A stretch of 64,000 bases of DNA, taken from NCBI GenBank assembly GCA_033239525.1, contig BSYO01000014.1, forward strand, positions 18,026,021-18,090,020. Reading direction: 5' to 3'. The translations under genes were made by a program, and so were the position numbers. This document shows positions 23,201 to 36,295 of this stretch, in pieces. Source of the stretch: Nepenthes gracilis. Lineage: Eukaryota; Streptophyta; Magnoliopsida; Caryophyllales; Nepenthaceae. Each line of letters opens with the position of its first letter. Positions within the stretch are counted from its first letter, which is position 1. Under the pieces are notes generated by a model. The model was not told the DNA's origin, did no database searches, and was given only the letters and a program-made list of their open reading frames with translations.

Positions 23201-26200
23201 ATAGAGCGGTTTGGAAGCTTGGAGCCAATGGTTCCTCTTGTTCTTGGTTTGCTTGTAGGATTTTCCAACCAGAGAAGCTTGAGGTTCCATGGTATGGGTT
23301 ACCGTGGGCTTCCCACAACATTCCTCTCACTCCTTTAAAATTTGGCTAGCTGTTCTAGAACATCTCAACATGAATGATCAGGTGCACGAATTTGTTAACT
23401 GCAACCCTATGTGTTTTTGGCGGTACTTAGGTTGAATCTCATCATCATCTCTAACTTCATTTGTTCTTTTTCTCCAATGGTTTGGAGATCACTTTGTCTA
23501 AGAAGTGGATGCTCTTGGCCTTACGAGGGCTAACCTCTTAGTATTCTGTAGGTCTGTGCTAGGTGGATGGGACGAACTAAGGTTGGGACATCTTTAAATT
23601 ACTTCTTACTGCAACTGTTTACTTTTTGAGGTGCAATAGCAACAATGTTGTGTTTGATGAGGGGCCCATTCCGGATCCAAAACATATCACCAAGAATATT
23701 TTTCAATGTGTTCAGAACATGTTATACTCGATTCTTTGGCTGGTAAAGGGTTCCAGTCATTCCATTCTTAGATGATGGGGGATTCTCTTGTACCTGATGC
23801 ATCATCGTACCAATTTTCTTTGACCTGTAGTAGGATTTTTGGGTGGTTGTGATGTAATGTTGTGGCAACTGTCTTGAGCCTTAAGCTTTGGGTCCTTGGG
23901 GTTGTCCTTAGCTCATGTTTGTACAGTTTATTTTTTAATTAATATTAATTACTAATCATTAAAGGTTTCATAGGCCTAATTACTGAATAAATAAATGATA
24001 AAAAAGGGTTATTGGTCCTCTCTCCCTCCCCCCTTCTCTCTCTGTCTCTCCATGGTGCCTGATTGAGGCCAGATAGGGCATCTGCTATCATGGCAAGGCC
24101 AGAGATGGCCTCACCATGGGCGAGTGAGCAGTGAAACCTGGGACAGCGAAATCCTTGAGTAGCCTTGCCCATCCTGAATGAGGCTAGATCTGGCATCTCT
24201 TGGGTAGGCTCTGGCCTTGCGCAGGCAACACAAGGGGTGGGGGGGGAGAGAGAAGGAAGGAGAGACTAGGAGGGAGGGGAGGGAGAGGGTTGCTGTGGGT
24301 GGGGATGGGTGTTTCTGGTTCACTTAAGGAGGAGATGGTAAGGAGAGGAGCAGTGATAGTGGTGGGAGGAGGCTCTAGTGACGTGGAGAAGTTTGTTTTC
24401 CACTTTTTTCTTTTTCAGCTATATTCTTGTCCTTTTTTTTGCAACAATTGCATTTTTCACATTTGTTTTGACAAGTGAGAAAAGATGTAGCACAGGCAAA
24501 AAAATATTTGCCAAATCACACTTTTGATAAATGGCAGGTTCTGGTGTCATCTACTGTGGGCATGATGCCAGAATCTTTTAAATGGGGCCCAATGGAGGAA
24601 ATTGAAACAAATGAAAAATGGGGAATAAAACTGAAACAAATTAAACTTCATAATACACTTGAATAAACACTAATAGTGTACAATAAAATTGCTAGTTTAG
24701 CCCTTCTGTTTTTAGTGTATGATCTTTCAATCAAGTAGCTGAGAAAATTTCCTTCTTTTCATAGATTGTGATGATCCAATAATACTGACTGATATACCCC
24801 TTCCCCTACTTAAAAAAAAAATGGTGGTCCAATGCATGAAACTTCCAGGACTGTGGCTCTAGAGAGAGAAAGCACCTTCCGCCTTGCATTTTAGGGAGGA
24901 AAAGAAGACAAAGAAGGAAAAGTTCTTAAACTATCCCTGACTCACAATAATTATTACCAGTGTACCATAAACAAAACAGTAAGCCAAAAGAGAGGTAATA
25001 GGAGTACGTCACCCCTCACACCCCCCCAGCGGCAGAACTTTTCTACAACCTGCCTTTCTCATTCTTTGGTTGTTTCACATAAAGAATTGGAAATATGTGT
25101 GTCTATTAGGCTGATTACAAACTTAAAACCTAACCCAACAGCCACCACGGACATCTCTGTACTTCCAATAAATCCAGAACTTAAACACGCAGGTAGAGGA
25201 ACACCATCCCCTAGAAGACAGCAACATCATGACGATCATATTCACAACACAGAATTATTACCTAAACAAATAAAAGAAGCAAAGAAAAATTCGAGCTTAC
25301 CTCCAATACAAAATGCTAATAATGCCCACCAAAAGAAGAGGTATGATGGACATTGTTCCTTTTCTCTCATCAATCCTCTCAATAATAAAAATTGCGATGA
25401 GTGATGTGAATGCAACTGTCATCTGTTTTAGGACAATTGGGGATATCAAAATTACAATGTAGTAATTGAACATTCAAAATATGCCAATAATGTAATTGGA
25501 TGGTAGCCATACCACCTTTCAGATAGAATCAAAGAACAAACTCACCGGCAAGCGATCCCACACAAGACGAGCATCATTTGGTTCGAGATGATAGTAAGCA
25601 GAACCAAAAGAAACAGCTGCCACACCAATAAAAAAGCAAGTCCAGCCCCAGATTTCACCCTGCAAACTTTAGATTCAAATATCATACACATTGATGTTAT
25701 TCCATATGACAGACTATCATAACATAAAAGGAGATAAAAACAGGGCAGACCTTAGCTTAAAATAGTTTCCATAATAACAAAGTACCAACCCCATGAGACC
25801 AATAACAAGGAACGGAAAGTTGGAAATCACATTCAGTGTGTTTGGAATTCCTGAAAAGTGATGAAAAAGATGTCAGATGCAACATCAAAAAATAAAAAAG
25901 AAAAGAAAATAAAGGAAAAGAAAAGACTTGCAATACCATCAAGAGCTCTAAAGGGTAAAAGAGCTTTAAATCACCATAAGAGTTTGCGGTCTCCAAATCA
26001 GCTATTTGTATTAACAAAGCACCAACAAAAAAGGAGGGAGATGGAGTGGTGTCCGACTCTTCAAGATATGCTTAGACCTGACTGACATGCATTGTTGGGG
26101 GATGTGGACAATAAAATGGTAACAGAAAGGGGCTTGTGTACTTACATCCTATAAAGTAGATCATACTGGTAGCACATATAGCAGTAATAGGGAAAGCTAC

Positions 26201-27663
26201 AGAAAACTGACAAGTTTCTAACCAAAAAGATGGTCAATGCACGACACTTCCCACACCGCGGACTATGGGGAGAGTTAAATACTGCAACCCTACTGTTGCA
26301 ATGCATAGAGGTTGTTTTCGTAATTTGAGTCTATCACCTCGAGGTCACAATAGTACAACAGATGAAATATAGGAGTCCTGTTGTTCAAGGTATAAGCTTA
26401 TGTTTCAGTGAATCATTGGGGAAAGTCATGAACAGAAAGAAAAAAGATACTAGATAGCAATGTACAAAATCCATCTATGTGGAAAATCCATCAAAAACCT
26501 GCATAACCAAGAGGGAATCAGGTGAAAATTTTCATGTCTCCACTACAATTCCCTTGCAAAGAATTCCCTTTTTCATCAAGTGTCGCATAAGAGATTTAGT
26601 GTTGAAAGACTCAACTTCCATTCTTCAACATTGTCAATCCACAATTGTCTACTGAAGCAAACCAATTAACCAATCAGCATTGGTTATCTATCTTTCCATT
26701 GAAATTAGAGTCTTCAGTAACATCATTAAATAATCATCCCCTTCATTCTAAGAATGTATCAACTTCTTCAACTATGAAAACATATGTATCTACTAGTTCC
26801 CTGCTTGATTTTGTAAAATTGTATGCTGAAGCAAACCAATCAGAACTGATTATCTATCTTTCCATTGCAATTGGAGTGTATCTGCAGCATCATCAAATTA
26901 TTATCCCCTATTCTAGACTTGTGAAGTGATTTAGTTGTCATGCTGTGGAAGCAGATCACTCGAGAAGATTAGCTATCAGGATTGCTGGTAGATTCTAGCA
27001 AACATAATACAGCCAGGTACCCTTTTTTAAAGTTTGGTAATCAAACTGTCACTCATATGTGAGCATATTTCTCATTATGCATACAACCAATCAGCACCAT
27101 CAAAAGGATGATGATGTTTATGATGATCAGACCCTTGAGCATATAGTTTGAAATCACATGATTGCTTTAAATCACATTCTCCAATAAAATGCACTAGCAC
27201 ATAATGTAATTATTTCTTATTGCTTAACCTGCCACACTCACTTATCATAAAATTCAGAATTTCAAATTTGATATCAAACTCAGAAGTCGCAAAACCTGTA
27301 TTAAAATTGAACTCTCAATTTGTGCAAATTAGCACTCATAATGATATCATTCAACGGGACTGAACAAGAAAAAAAAAAACGAGACAAGAACAAAGAAACA
27401 ATCAATCACAAAGCCAACGCACAGTCTAAAGTTACTCGGAAAATCAAGCAAACAAGGAAAATGTCAACAGAACTCTGAATCACATCACCTCAGCGCAAAG
27501 ACCTAATTGGAAGGGGGGAAAAGAGACGGAGAGTACCAAAGAATTCGCGTTTGTCGGCAAAATCGTGGTATTCCTCAGACTGAGGAATGGCAGGAGTCAC
27601 GATCATCAGCACGACGAAGCACAAAATCGCCACCGCCCACACTAATACAGTTCTGTACTTCAT
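20300..27663 (-). CDS. Alkaline phytoceramidase-like membrane protein (CREST family), complete
   Basis: Six exons in transcript order: 27663-27537, 25850-25751, 25666-25546, 25422-25301, 20973-20852, 20523-20300. Phases agree and give 271 residues. The start MKYRTVLVWAVAILC and the following PAIPQSEEYHDFADK block match plant alkaline phytoceramidases as I remember them. Hydrophobic segments suggest about seven TM helices. The catalytic set is complete: S98-x3-H102 (SAYYH), D113 (WDRLP), H224-x3-H228 (SGHTLKH). The S-x3-H, H-x10-D and H-x3-H spacings equal those of human ACER3 (S77, H81, D92, H217, H221), where the histidines bind zinc. Expected role: hydrolysis of (phyto)ceramide to a long-chain base and fatty acid in ER/Golgi membranes. 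Intron 4 (4.3 kb) holds an L1 remnant. The exon 3 acceptor is weak. Confidence 0.93.
22540..23955 (+). mobile_element. L1-type LINE remnant, 3' part with zf-RVT region
   Basis: Plus-strand fragments in shifting frames read KVIRKIETLLRKFLW, KEEGGLGIGKSF, SLWSDIRSFVSYSIGGGADM and PLTPLKFWLAVLEHLNMNDQ. This is the order found after the RT domain in plant L1 ORF2 (post-RT segment, then the zf-RVT domain). It lies antisense in intron 4 of the ceramidase-like gene, is 5'-truncated and full of stops. The 3' end, in an AT-rich stretch, is approximate. Confidence 0.8.
24019..24300. repeat. CT-rich and GA-rich arms around short direct repeats
   Basis: A CT-rich tract (24019-24052) and a GA-rich tract (24235-24292) flank GC-rich DNA. 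Inside, CCTGATTGAGGCCAGAT and CCTGAATGAGGCTAGAT recur about 115 bp apart, each followed by a GGCATCT motif. It may be a small non-autonomous element, but no clean terminal repeat or target duplication is visible. Confidence 0.35.
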
Positions 27664-28945
27664 TTCCCGTCAACCGTGACGCAAAAAACCAATACACGAA
27701 GAGAACGAGAATGGGAGAAGAGGAAGAAGAGATGCACAGCGTGTGGAGAGAAGATCATGCGTTTAAGATCTGTTCCAATACCCCCGCTATTCTGCCCGGA
27801 ATCCAGCGGCACAAAGTAGTATTCCGCCAGCCGGTAGATTCACCGGAAAGAGACGTTCGGCCGTTGACGTTGGAGTCAGAAGGTATTTTGCTTGTGAATT
27901 TGCAGCATCAGATTTTATTAAAAAAGCTCGCTTCCAGGGAAATTGCTTTTTTTTTTTTTTTTCAGGTAGAGGCAACAATATTCTTATAAAATATTTCTAA
28001 TAAAATTCGGTTATAAAATATTTTTTTCAATTAATTGTATATACTTCCCTTGTGTATATTTTTTTATCTTGCATTGGATGAATTAAACTTAATAGATGGG
28101 ATTTATTAAATTTTAAATTTTTATTTAAATAGTTTTTTTTTTTAAATTACTATTTAATTGAATATTTATTAGATGTTAACATTATAAAAAAAATTATTAA
28201 AATACTATATATAAATTTTTTATATCTTAAAATCTCTGCAAATAAATTTTTATTTTATAATAGACATAGAAGATACATTAAATATATATCCATAAAAAAA
28301 GGTACAATGATTAATAATCATCTTATATTTTTACTTTATTCTTTTTTAAGACATCTATTAAAGAATGAGAATATTCTTTTATTAAGTGATTATCTGAATT
28401 CTATATGTTCTCAATGTAAACTGATTATCAGTATTATTGAGTATGCTTATATAATCATTCCATGTGCTTGGAATAGTATCCCAAGCAGTTCAATGTTCTA
28501 ATTCTGTGGATAATAGTCCGCGAAGATCTAATATAGATAAAATGACTTATAATATGATAATCTTAATATTCATCCTTATATGAAATATGGATTATGTTTA
28601 TAGGTTATTATTATCTACAGTCTTGTCCCAAATTTGGAGTCTTTATCTTTTTAAGAGATAAGTTGATTCAACTCCTCTCAATTACAACCATTCGATCATA
28701 TTAAATGGTTGTGATATTTCTTTAAAAAATTAATTTTTTTTTAAAAAAATAAAACTGTCGTTTAATCAATATCGAATGATTATTATTAAGAGAAGTGAAA
28801 TTTACCCCTCTTTTAAAAAGTTAGGCTCCTCAATTATGCCCTATCCCCTCCTCCTTCAAAAAAAAGATAAATAAATAAAATAAAAACAAACTAGAAGAGA
28901 GAAACTCCACCTGTGACCACATCCAAATGATTGGAAGAACGTGTG
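27664..28945. other. Upstream region of the ceramidase-like gene
   Basis: About 250 bp next to the start codon is mixed in composition and probably holds the 5' UTR and core promoter. Beyond 27950 it is very AT-rich with T runs. No other gene is apparent. Confidence 0.6.
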
Positions 28946-29425
28946 AATACTGTTGAGAATGGGCATTAGTCGGACAATAGTGAAATCGAAAAGAAAAACG
29001 ATAACAATAATCGCACACGTAACAGAGAAAAGGAAGAGTAAGACACACAATTTTTATATGGAAATCTTCTTCTGAATAAGATGGAGAAAAATCACGAGAT
29101 ACTTCGTTCATAAAAATTTCACTATATAAAATTTTGATTACAAAAACCCTCGAAGAATAGAGTACAAAAGCAAAATGCGACTCCTTATATATTTTATTTC
29201 TTACTATTCAGAAACACAACTATGTAGAAATATATATATATATATACACAAATGCACTAAGCGGCGCCTGCTCTATAAGATAGTCGCATACACTGTAATG
29301 TCTGCCACATACTCTACAAAGTATATAAGCTCATACGGGAGTAACTAATGCATGTTTGGCCAAACCTATCGTCCTGCTAATCGGATATGAATCTACACGG
29401 GAATAATCTATAGCCCAACAAATAC
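28946..29425 (-). mobile_element. Solo LTR of a Ty1/copia element with AATAC target duplication
   Basis: The 470-bp LTR itself is 28951-29420. On the minus strand it starts TGTTGGGCTATAG and ends CCCATTCTCAACA. AATAC flanks it on both sides (28946-28950, 29421-29425). It contains TATATAAGG and a TATAGTGAAATTTTTA stretch followed by a CCATATAAAAATTGTGTGTC segment, the usual R-U5 style of plant copia LTRs. No internal region or second LTR is present, so it is probably the product of LTR-LTR recombination. Confidence 0.88.
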
Positions 29426-32400
29426 CACCGTAAGGACATTAGATTCTCCATCTAGGATCTTCAAGCTTTACTGATCCATTAATTTTGCCAGTCTCAGGTT
29501 TATGACCAATTCATAGGTTAGAGCATGAACTGGCAAATGCAGCGGTAAGAAAGAAAACACCAGCAAGCCTTCTTCAAGGACATAAAAAGAAAGCAAACTT
29601 CATAAAGAGAAAGGAGGGTTAGTAGAATGTAAATTGTCACAAGCGATAGAGAATTACATTGCAGTAGAGATGCTGGGCAATCAAGGGCAGCCTGGTCGTT
29701 GGCTACTCCTTTGCGTAGGCCAATTACTCAGGGCCTCCCCATATTACCTGAAGGTTGAAGGGTGGTTGATGCATGACGCTCCTGTTCCACGGCCTTGCCT
29801 TACATCATCCAGTTGCCGTCGCGTAATGTTTAAGCAAGGTTCACCCTCTCCTCATCAAAGGCTATCTAAAAATGTATAGAAGTGCAGAGCTGCTTGGAAT
29901 TACTTGATGGGCTCATACGGCAAAAGGCCACTCCCCCTCCACCATGTATGCACATTCACCCTTTCCTTGTGGAAGGGTGGTCGACTTCCGACAGTATACA
30001 GCTGTGGCTGCACATCTCCAGAGCCCAATAGGGGCATCTTGTCAAGGATGAATGAAAAACATAAAAATTATGTGTCTTACGAATAGGGATGCTCGTAGGT
30101 GCAACTTATGTGTTCAAATATATATGTAGGATAAATAATTATTTAAAAAATTCTAGATAGTTTTAGAATAATATAGAAAATTATAGAAAAGAAGAAAAAC
30201 ATGTATTTTGTTTTAGAATACTCTTGAATAGAAAGAATGTGAGAGGTTCTAGAGCATTTTTATAAAATACTTATGAATAATAACATAAAAGGTAAATCCT
30301 ACCTATCCATAATGAAAGATGAAATGGTGATCTTGTCATTGAATGAAAAGATGGAATTTTTGTATAGGGGGATGGGCTTCTCCCATTTGGAAGAAGCTTA
30401 ACAAGCTCAAGGAGTTAGAGAACACATAAATGTAAACAAGCAATCCAAACTAAAGTGAGTGAGATAAAGTTAGGGAGTAACGTGTAACCGGGAGGGTAGC
30501 TAGCCTTGCAGAGCTTGAGGGATGAGCTTCCGAAGTGAACTTGTAGGAATGAATATTAGAGAAGTACTCCATATACTTATATTTAGTTTTCATATTAAAA
30601 ATATATATTTTTAAAAAAAAATTCTATCTCTCAATTATTTTAGAATAAAAATAGAAAAAAGATTATGTATATATTATACAGGGTATGCTAGGCAAGCACA
30701 ATGAAGATGACCACGAAAACTATCGTCTCGTGACAGTCTCAATTATATGTTTTCCATATTTGTAGTTTCTTCTGACAAATTGGCGTGCAATGCCTTTTCT
30801 CATATTGAAAAGTCCGGTATTCAATATCCAATGGAGGCATCCTTTACGAAGTATATCACAAATTCAAATTTATCATTAACAAATTTACCTAGAATTATTG
30901 ATAAAAAACATTATATTTCTAGATTTGTGTAAAGATTTTCGGACCATTTCTAAATTATATCAATATTTATTGTGATACTTTCTTTATTTAGGCTTTGTAG
31001 TCAATAAATCCATGTCATGTACTTAATTATGAATATTAGGATGATATGATAAAATCAACTTTATTATAAACATTGTATTAGAGCTTAAATAAAAATATCA
31101 ATATTAGTAATGATCATATTATTTTTACATATATTAGAAAATATGTATTAATATCGGATATATTGAAAAATAAAAATTTTTAAAAATCGTAAACTAATAC
31201 GATCATAACAACTGATATATAGGCTAAATATCTTATAAATATAATTTTTTTTTTTAAAAAAAGTAACTTTAAGTAAATATTAAAATTATTAAAAATAACA
31301 TATTAATTAATATTATATTTAACTATATTTTAAAAAATAAAATATGAAAAAAATTCCTCCCGCTAATACAGAAGAAATGAAAACTTGTGCTTATCATAGC
31401 CTGCATACAATATATAACTTATATATATCACAATTAGTACCAAAATTGTCCAGTCCAACAGTAGAACCAAGTAACATCAAAGGTGTTTGACAAGATCTAC
31501 TTTTTTAGTATAATTCGATATGGAATACAGTTAATTTGTAAAAATACAACACCTATTAAACTTTTTTATTACTTGCAGTTTGATCAAATTTTCAACATTA
31601 TAAGTAATAGATTAAATTTTAAAATTTTGAATTAGTGAAAAACTAATAATAACACATTTCTTGTAGTCATAGGGATCTATTAATCTTACCAACAAGTACA
31701 ATATTATCAAAATCAACTTTCAATATCAGTGGTCGAATGATTAACGAAAAAAGTAAAATAACATTGAAGATAGTAAAAATATACATCTATTTTAAATATT
31801 AGTTAAACACAAAGGATACATAAAAAATATGATTATTTTAAGTTCCAGTGAAGAGGTGAGCTCTAGAAACAATAGCAGTAAAAATATAAGTTAAATTTAA
31901 AATAAATAAGTTATTATTAAATATATTTTTCTATATTTATAAATCATAATATTAAAATTATTTAATAAAATAAATAAAATATGATATATTTTTTGATAAT
32001 CCTGCATAATTTTTTTACATAATTTTTTTGTTTTTTTAGGGCACAGCCCAAATGCACACCCAGCCCAGCATATACAGTGCATATGTTGTGCTGGTTTACA
32101 TGCATGCAGCTCAAATAAAGCACAAATCATTTAACACCGCTAATATTATACATGGTCTGTCTGATTTGTCTTCTCATACTGTGTTTACTATGCAGACCCG
32201 TGATACATTCAATACAACTGCTGTATATTCAATATCCCAAGTTATGTTCACATCCTTTACAATATTAGCTAGTGCGATCACGTTTAAGCTAACCTTTCTA
32301 CTATTGAGGTCAAGTATTTGCTCATGTTAGAAACATATTCGCATAGTCATTGTGTGATGTGTATAAAACATAAGAAGTATTTGGTGTAATCGAATGATTG

Positions 32401-35400
32401 ATGGCGCAATATTACACTTGGATGGTCTTCAGCAAGCACATTCAAGGGCCAATGATCACGTCAAGTTTAAAATTGCCTGTTTAGTTGCTCTGTCGAAAGA
32501 TAGCCGGTCTGATGAAAATAAATGTAGCTTTTTCTGCAGTTCTGTGCACTTGCCTCGAATATGCCCTTTTCCTGGCTCAGTATCAGATCCTATTTTGTGC
32601 ATTCAGACAATTGTTTATCAAAATCTTATTGTTGCAAAATGATTTATGAAAGAATATTGCCAGTTTGCCGCTAGATTTATGAAACTCTTCTCCATTTTTG
32701 CTTGGTAAAGTTGGGGTTGCAAGATCTCGAACAGGGCTTAATCCCATCCTAGTAGAAAACCAGGAGAACAGATGCCACTAAGCAAAGCCCCTTTTGGTGG
32801 AAGTAGAGCCAACAGACACTGAGATCCCCTCATGTAATTTGCATTTTTTTAAAAGAAATATGCAATATTCGTATTTGGCTGATTCTTATAGCTTGAACTT
32901 TTTATGTTGTCATGTTAATTTCACCCTCAGGATTGGTATAGGCAGAATCCAACACAGATTGTGACAAAATTGTGTGGTTCTGTTACAATCATTCCTCGAA
33001 CATTTCTTCTTCACAAAACAAAGGACATGGCCGACAGTACGTTTTTTGTTCCTAATCTGCATGAACACTCCTGGTTTAGTGCATTTCCTTACATAGCGTT
33101 TTGATTTTCTTTGTAATGAACCTATCTGTTCATTGTGAGCAATCCCCAATAAACACTTAACCTGTTATTGATAAGTTATGAACTCTTTTTTTACCTTGAC
33201 TTTGAGTCTTTACTGATCCCTCCTGGTAGATTTAAGATGATTTCCAAGCCTTTCAACATTTGAATAAACCGTTGGCGCCTCAACACCCTCCCCCCGCCCC
33301 CTCCAAGAGAAAAAATATATCATCTGCCACAAAACTCTTTCCGCCTTTATATATCAGTCAAAAGGTTCTAATTGAAAGCCTCATCAGGATCATCTTCTTG
33401 TGGATGACATTTGATTTTGAAAGATGTGTTTTACTCTTTCTAGTTTTGTTTTACTTTTTGACAAAATACCAACTAAACTACAGAGATTTCCCCATCAGAA
33501 TATAAGTCCCTAAGAAACTATCATATTTAACAATATTTCATTGGAATATCTCCCTTAAGATGCCCAATTTATGTTTGAAAATCCATGATTCGCATAATAT
33601 TTTGACTTAGGAGTCGGAATAGAAGGGTACCCCTATGCAGGTTTTTTCTACTTGTTCTTCCATGAAACTCTCCAAACACATTGAAGCAAATGGATTTGAT
33701 GACACCCAGAAGGCACATCTCTCAAATGCCAGGACACACTGATACCGTGAAAGTTTTAAAAAAAAAAATTAAATAAAATTACTTTTTTATATTTGAATTA
33801 TAGGAAAAATTATAAAAATATATATAATATAAAAATTTATATCAAAATATTCATATTTGAGAAAATTCATTTTCCATTTATTTTTTATATTTTTATTTTA
33901 TTGTCATTAATTTTCTGCCCTAAAGCAATGCTTCAATGTAAGATGGAAGAAAGGGACAAAGAACACCATCCAGAGTATTCTAGAGCCCTGGTTCTATCCC
34001 ATTGTTTGCTGTGGATATAAATGGGGTTGGGAGAAAAGGAAAGAAGAGTTCTGCTTTTGTTCTGGTCCATTGCCAAATTGAGTATAATGGCAAAAAAAGA
34101 TTCATACAATGAACCCTACTCATGGGATTTAAAGTTTTGCTGTTCTTGTCACAGTACTCAAGATTGCTGTGATGTCACAGATGCCCTTTCCCCGACTGAA
34201 TGGAAATCCCAGTGTAATTTCTAACAGTGGCCATGTATTAGAGATTGTCTCATTATGTGGAAATCAATTGAATGAAAACAATCTGAGCACTCCCTTTAGA
34301 GAATACAAGTTGTTTTTAGTAAAATTTGTCAAAATCATTTACTCTAGTGATTTGTTTTGATCAATTACCATAGGGATTTGGAAAGCTTAGATTAATACAA
34401 TTGGAGGTTTGAGCTATATCATAGGCCATGGAATCAAGCCTCAGTCAAAAACTTCTATAAGGTAAGAGCATAGTTGCATATATTTAATCTTCTTTGGAGT
34501 TCATAATATAAGAAGTCTTATATACTTAGATAATCCTCTAAGAAAAATTTACAAAAAGTTGGACATGGGATACATAAACTGAATGAGCACTTGGGAGTGA
34601 GGTAAGGAAGGCCTATTAGAAAACAATAATATTTTTTATGTGCAATAGTGTTTGTGAAAAATACTTTCCTTGCTAATAGAAAATCTAAGCTAAAAACTTT
34701 AAAAAATGGTTTCTTGTTTTTAAAATGGTAAATCATTTTTCATAACACTTCTACTACTCATCATTAACTATCAACATTTATAAATGAGTTTTCATCCAAC
34801 GATGCTACTATGGTCAACCAATGATTCCCGGATCCTATTGCTTATGATCAAATGGTGGACAACGGGAGCCATTGTGCAAAAACCACCACTGCAAAATGCA
34901 AAACCAAGGTTGTGTACACATGATTTTAGTAACATCTGACTCATGAACGTCCATTTATCCAATCAAAATGAGTGTGTGTGAGAGAGGGAGAGGAATAGAA
35001 GAAACAAAGAGCTAGGAACTTAATAACAAACAATCATATGCATTCCCTGCATCCTGTAAGCCTGCCACACGTCTTAATATGGCTATATCACCCTAATCAA
35101 CATTTATATGCAAACTAGGAGTCTGTTTGCTTAGGCCGTTGGGATTTTTTTTGGCTATTAGCTTCCCCAACAGCCAAAAGCTTATTTGGAAGCCAACAAA
35201 AATATTATCATTGGAATAATAATAAGAGTAGCAACACTTTCTTATGGCCCATAAATATGAGCTTTTCGGGGACTTGTGCTGCTGGTATTAATGAAATGAC
35301 TGAAATATCCTCGTTATCTCTCTTCAATCAACACCCATATAATCTCTTCATAATTTGATTCATTTCCTCTCTTATCACACAATTTTCAAATATCAGGACA

Positions 35401-35747
35401 TTTAATTTAGCATATTACTACTGGAGTTTTATCTCTAATACACATATTACGGTACTTGATTTTGGCAGTTACTATTCGTATGTATAATTGTTAAGATAGT
35501 ATTTTTAATTTAATGTTTTTTTGGGGGTCAGTAATTAATTCAGTGTCATTTGTTTTAAACATAAAAAATAGAATAGTATATTTATTAAATCTTTTTTAGA
35601 GCTTTATTTTGTACCCTTTGTGAAAGCAAGAGAGAAGAATCAATATATCAAATGAAATAAGATGTCTCATTGTTGGTCATTTCACATTCAACATCAGCAT
35701 CTAATTACACTCTATCCAAACACTAAATTTGTATCTAGCATCAACAG
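29426..35747. other. Intergenic region, no gene recognised
   Basis: Mostly AT-rich. A less AT-rich patch lies at about 29.65-30.06 kb and mixed-composition stretches at about 32.0-34.3 kb. I found no spliced coding signal, tRNA or recognisable transposon domain. Short open frames here lack similarity I can name. Confidence 0.5.
35153..35190. repeat. Short inverted repeat (hairpin), possible MITE remnant
   Basis: TTTTGGCT and AGCCAAAA are separated by 15-16 bases inside a 'gtctgtttgcttaggccg' context that recalls hAT-like MITE ends. No full terminal inverted repeat or target duplication was found. Confidence 0.3.
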
Positions 35748-35978
35748 CAGCAGCAAACAACTAACAGTAATAATAATTTTAACAGTTCAACCAAATTGGG
35801 TCTAAACCCTTTTTTGAGAAAAGGAAAGTCTCTCACAGAGAGGACAAAGGATCAGAGACAACAGCAGCAAACAACCAACAGTGACAACAAATTTTAACAG
35901 TTTAATTAAATTGGGTCTAAAACCAGTTTTTGCAAAAAGGGAAGTCTCTCACAAATAGAGGACAAAGGATCAGAGACA
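35748..35978. repeat. Tandem duplication, 114-bp period
   Basis: Two head-to-tail copies start at 35748 and 35862. Both contain CAGCAGCAAACAAC, AAATTGGGTCTAAA, AAGTCTCTCACA and GAGGACAAAGGATCAGAGAC, with scattered differences. They lie about 320 bp beyond the CMC4 stop codon. Confidence 0.88.
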
Positions 35979-36295
35979 TAACAAGTCTAGTGATAATAGT
36001 TTATCTCTGTACACAAAACAGCCAGATCAATTATTAATTGGATGCTAGAAAATTCATTCCGCCTCTTCTTTCCTACCTAACATTCCCAAATTTGGAAAGA
36101 AGGGGGAACGCGGCTATGCCATGGGAAACGAAATTGGGGAAAACCCATATCTGAACTGCTCAAAGAGTGTTAGGCAAACCTGGAAGATGGCATCCTTGGC
36201 CCGGAATTCAGGGTTATAGTTTCTCAGAATGAGGCGCAAAAGGCATGAAATCCTCAACCGCTTCATGTCTGCTACCATCATCCGTGTTACGATCG

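Noticed and set aside
32040..33150. Host gene in the mixed-composition stretch at 32-34 kb
   Set aside because: Short frames without family motifs or consistent splice sites.
35748..35978. CRISPR-like array
   Set aside because: Only two long copies without spacers, in plant nuclear DNA; a simple tandem duplication.
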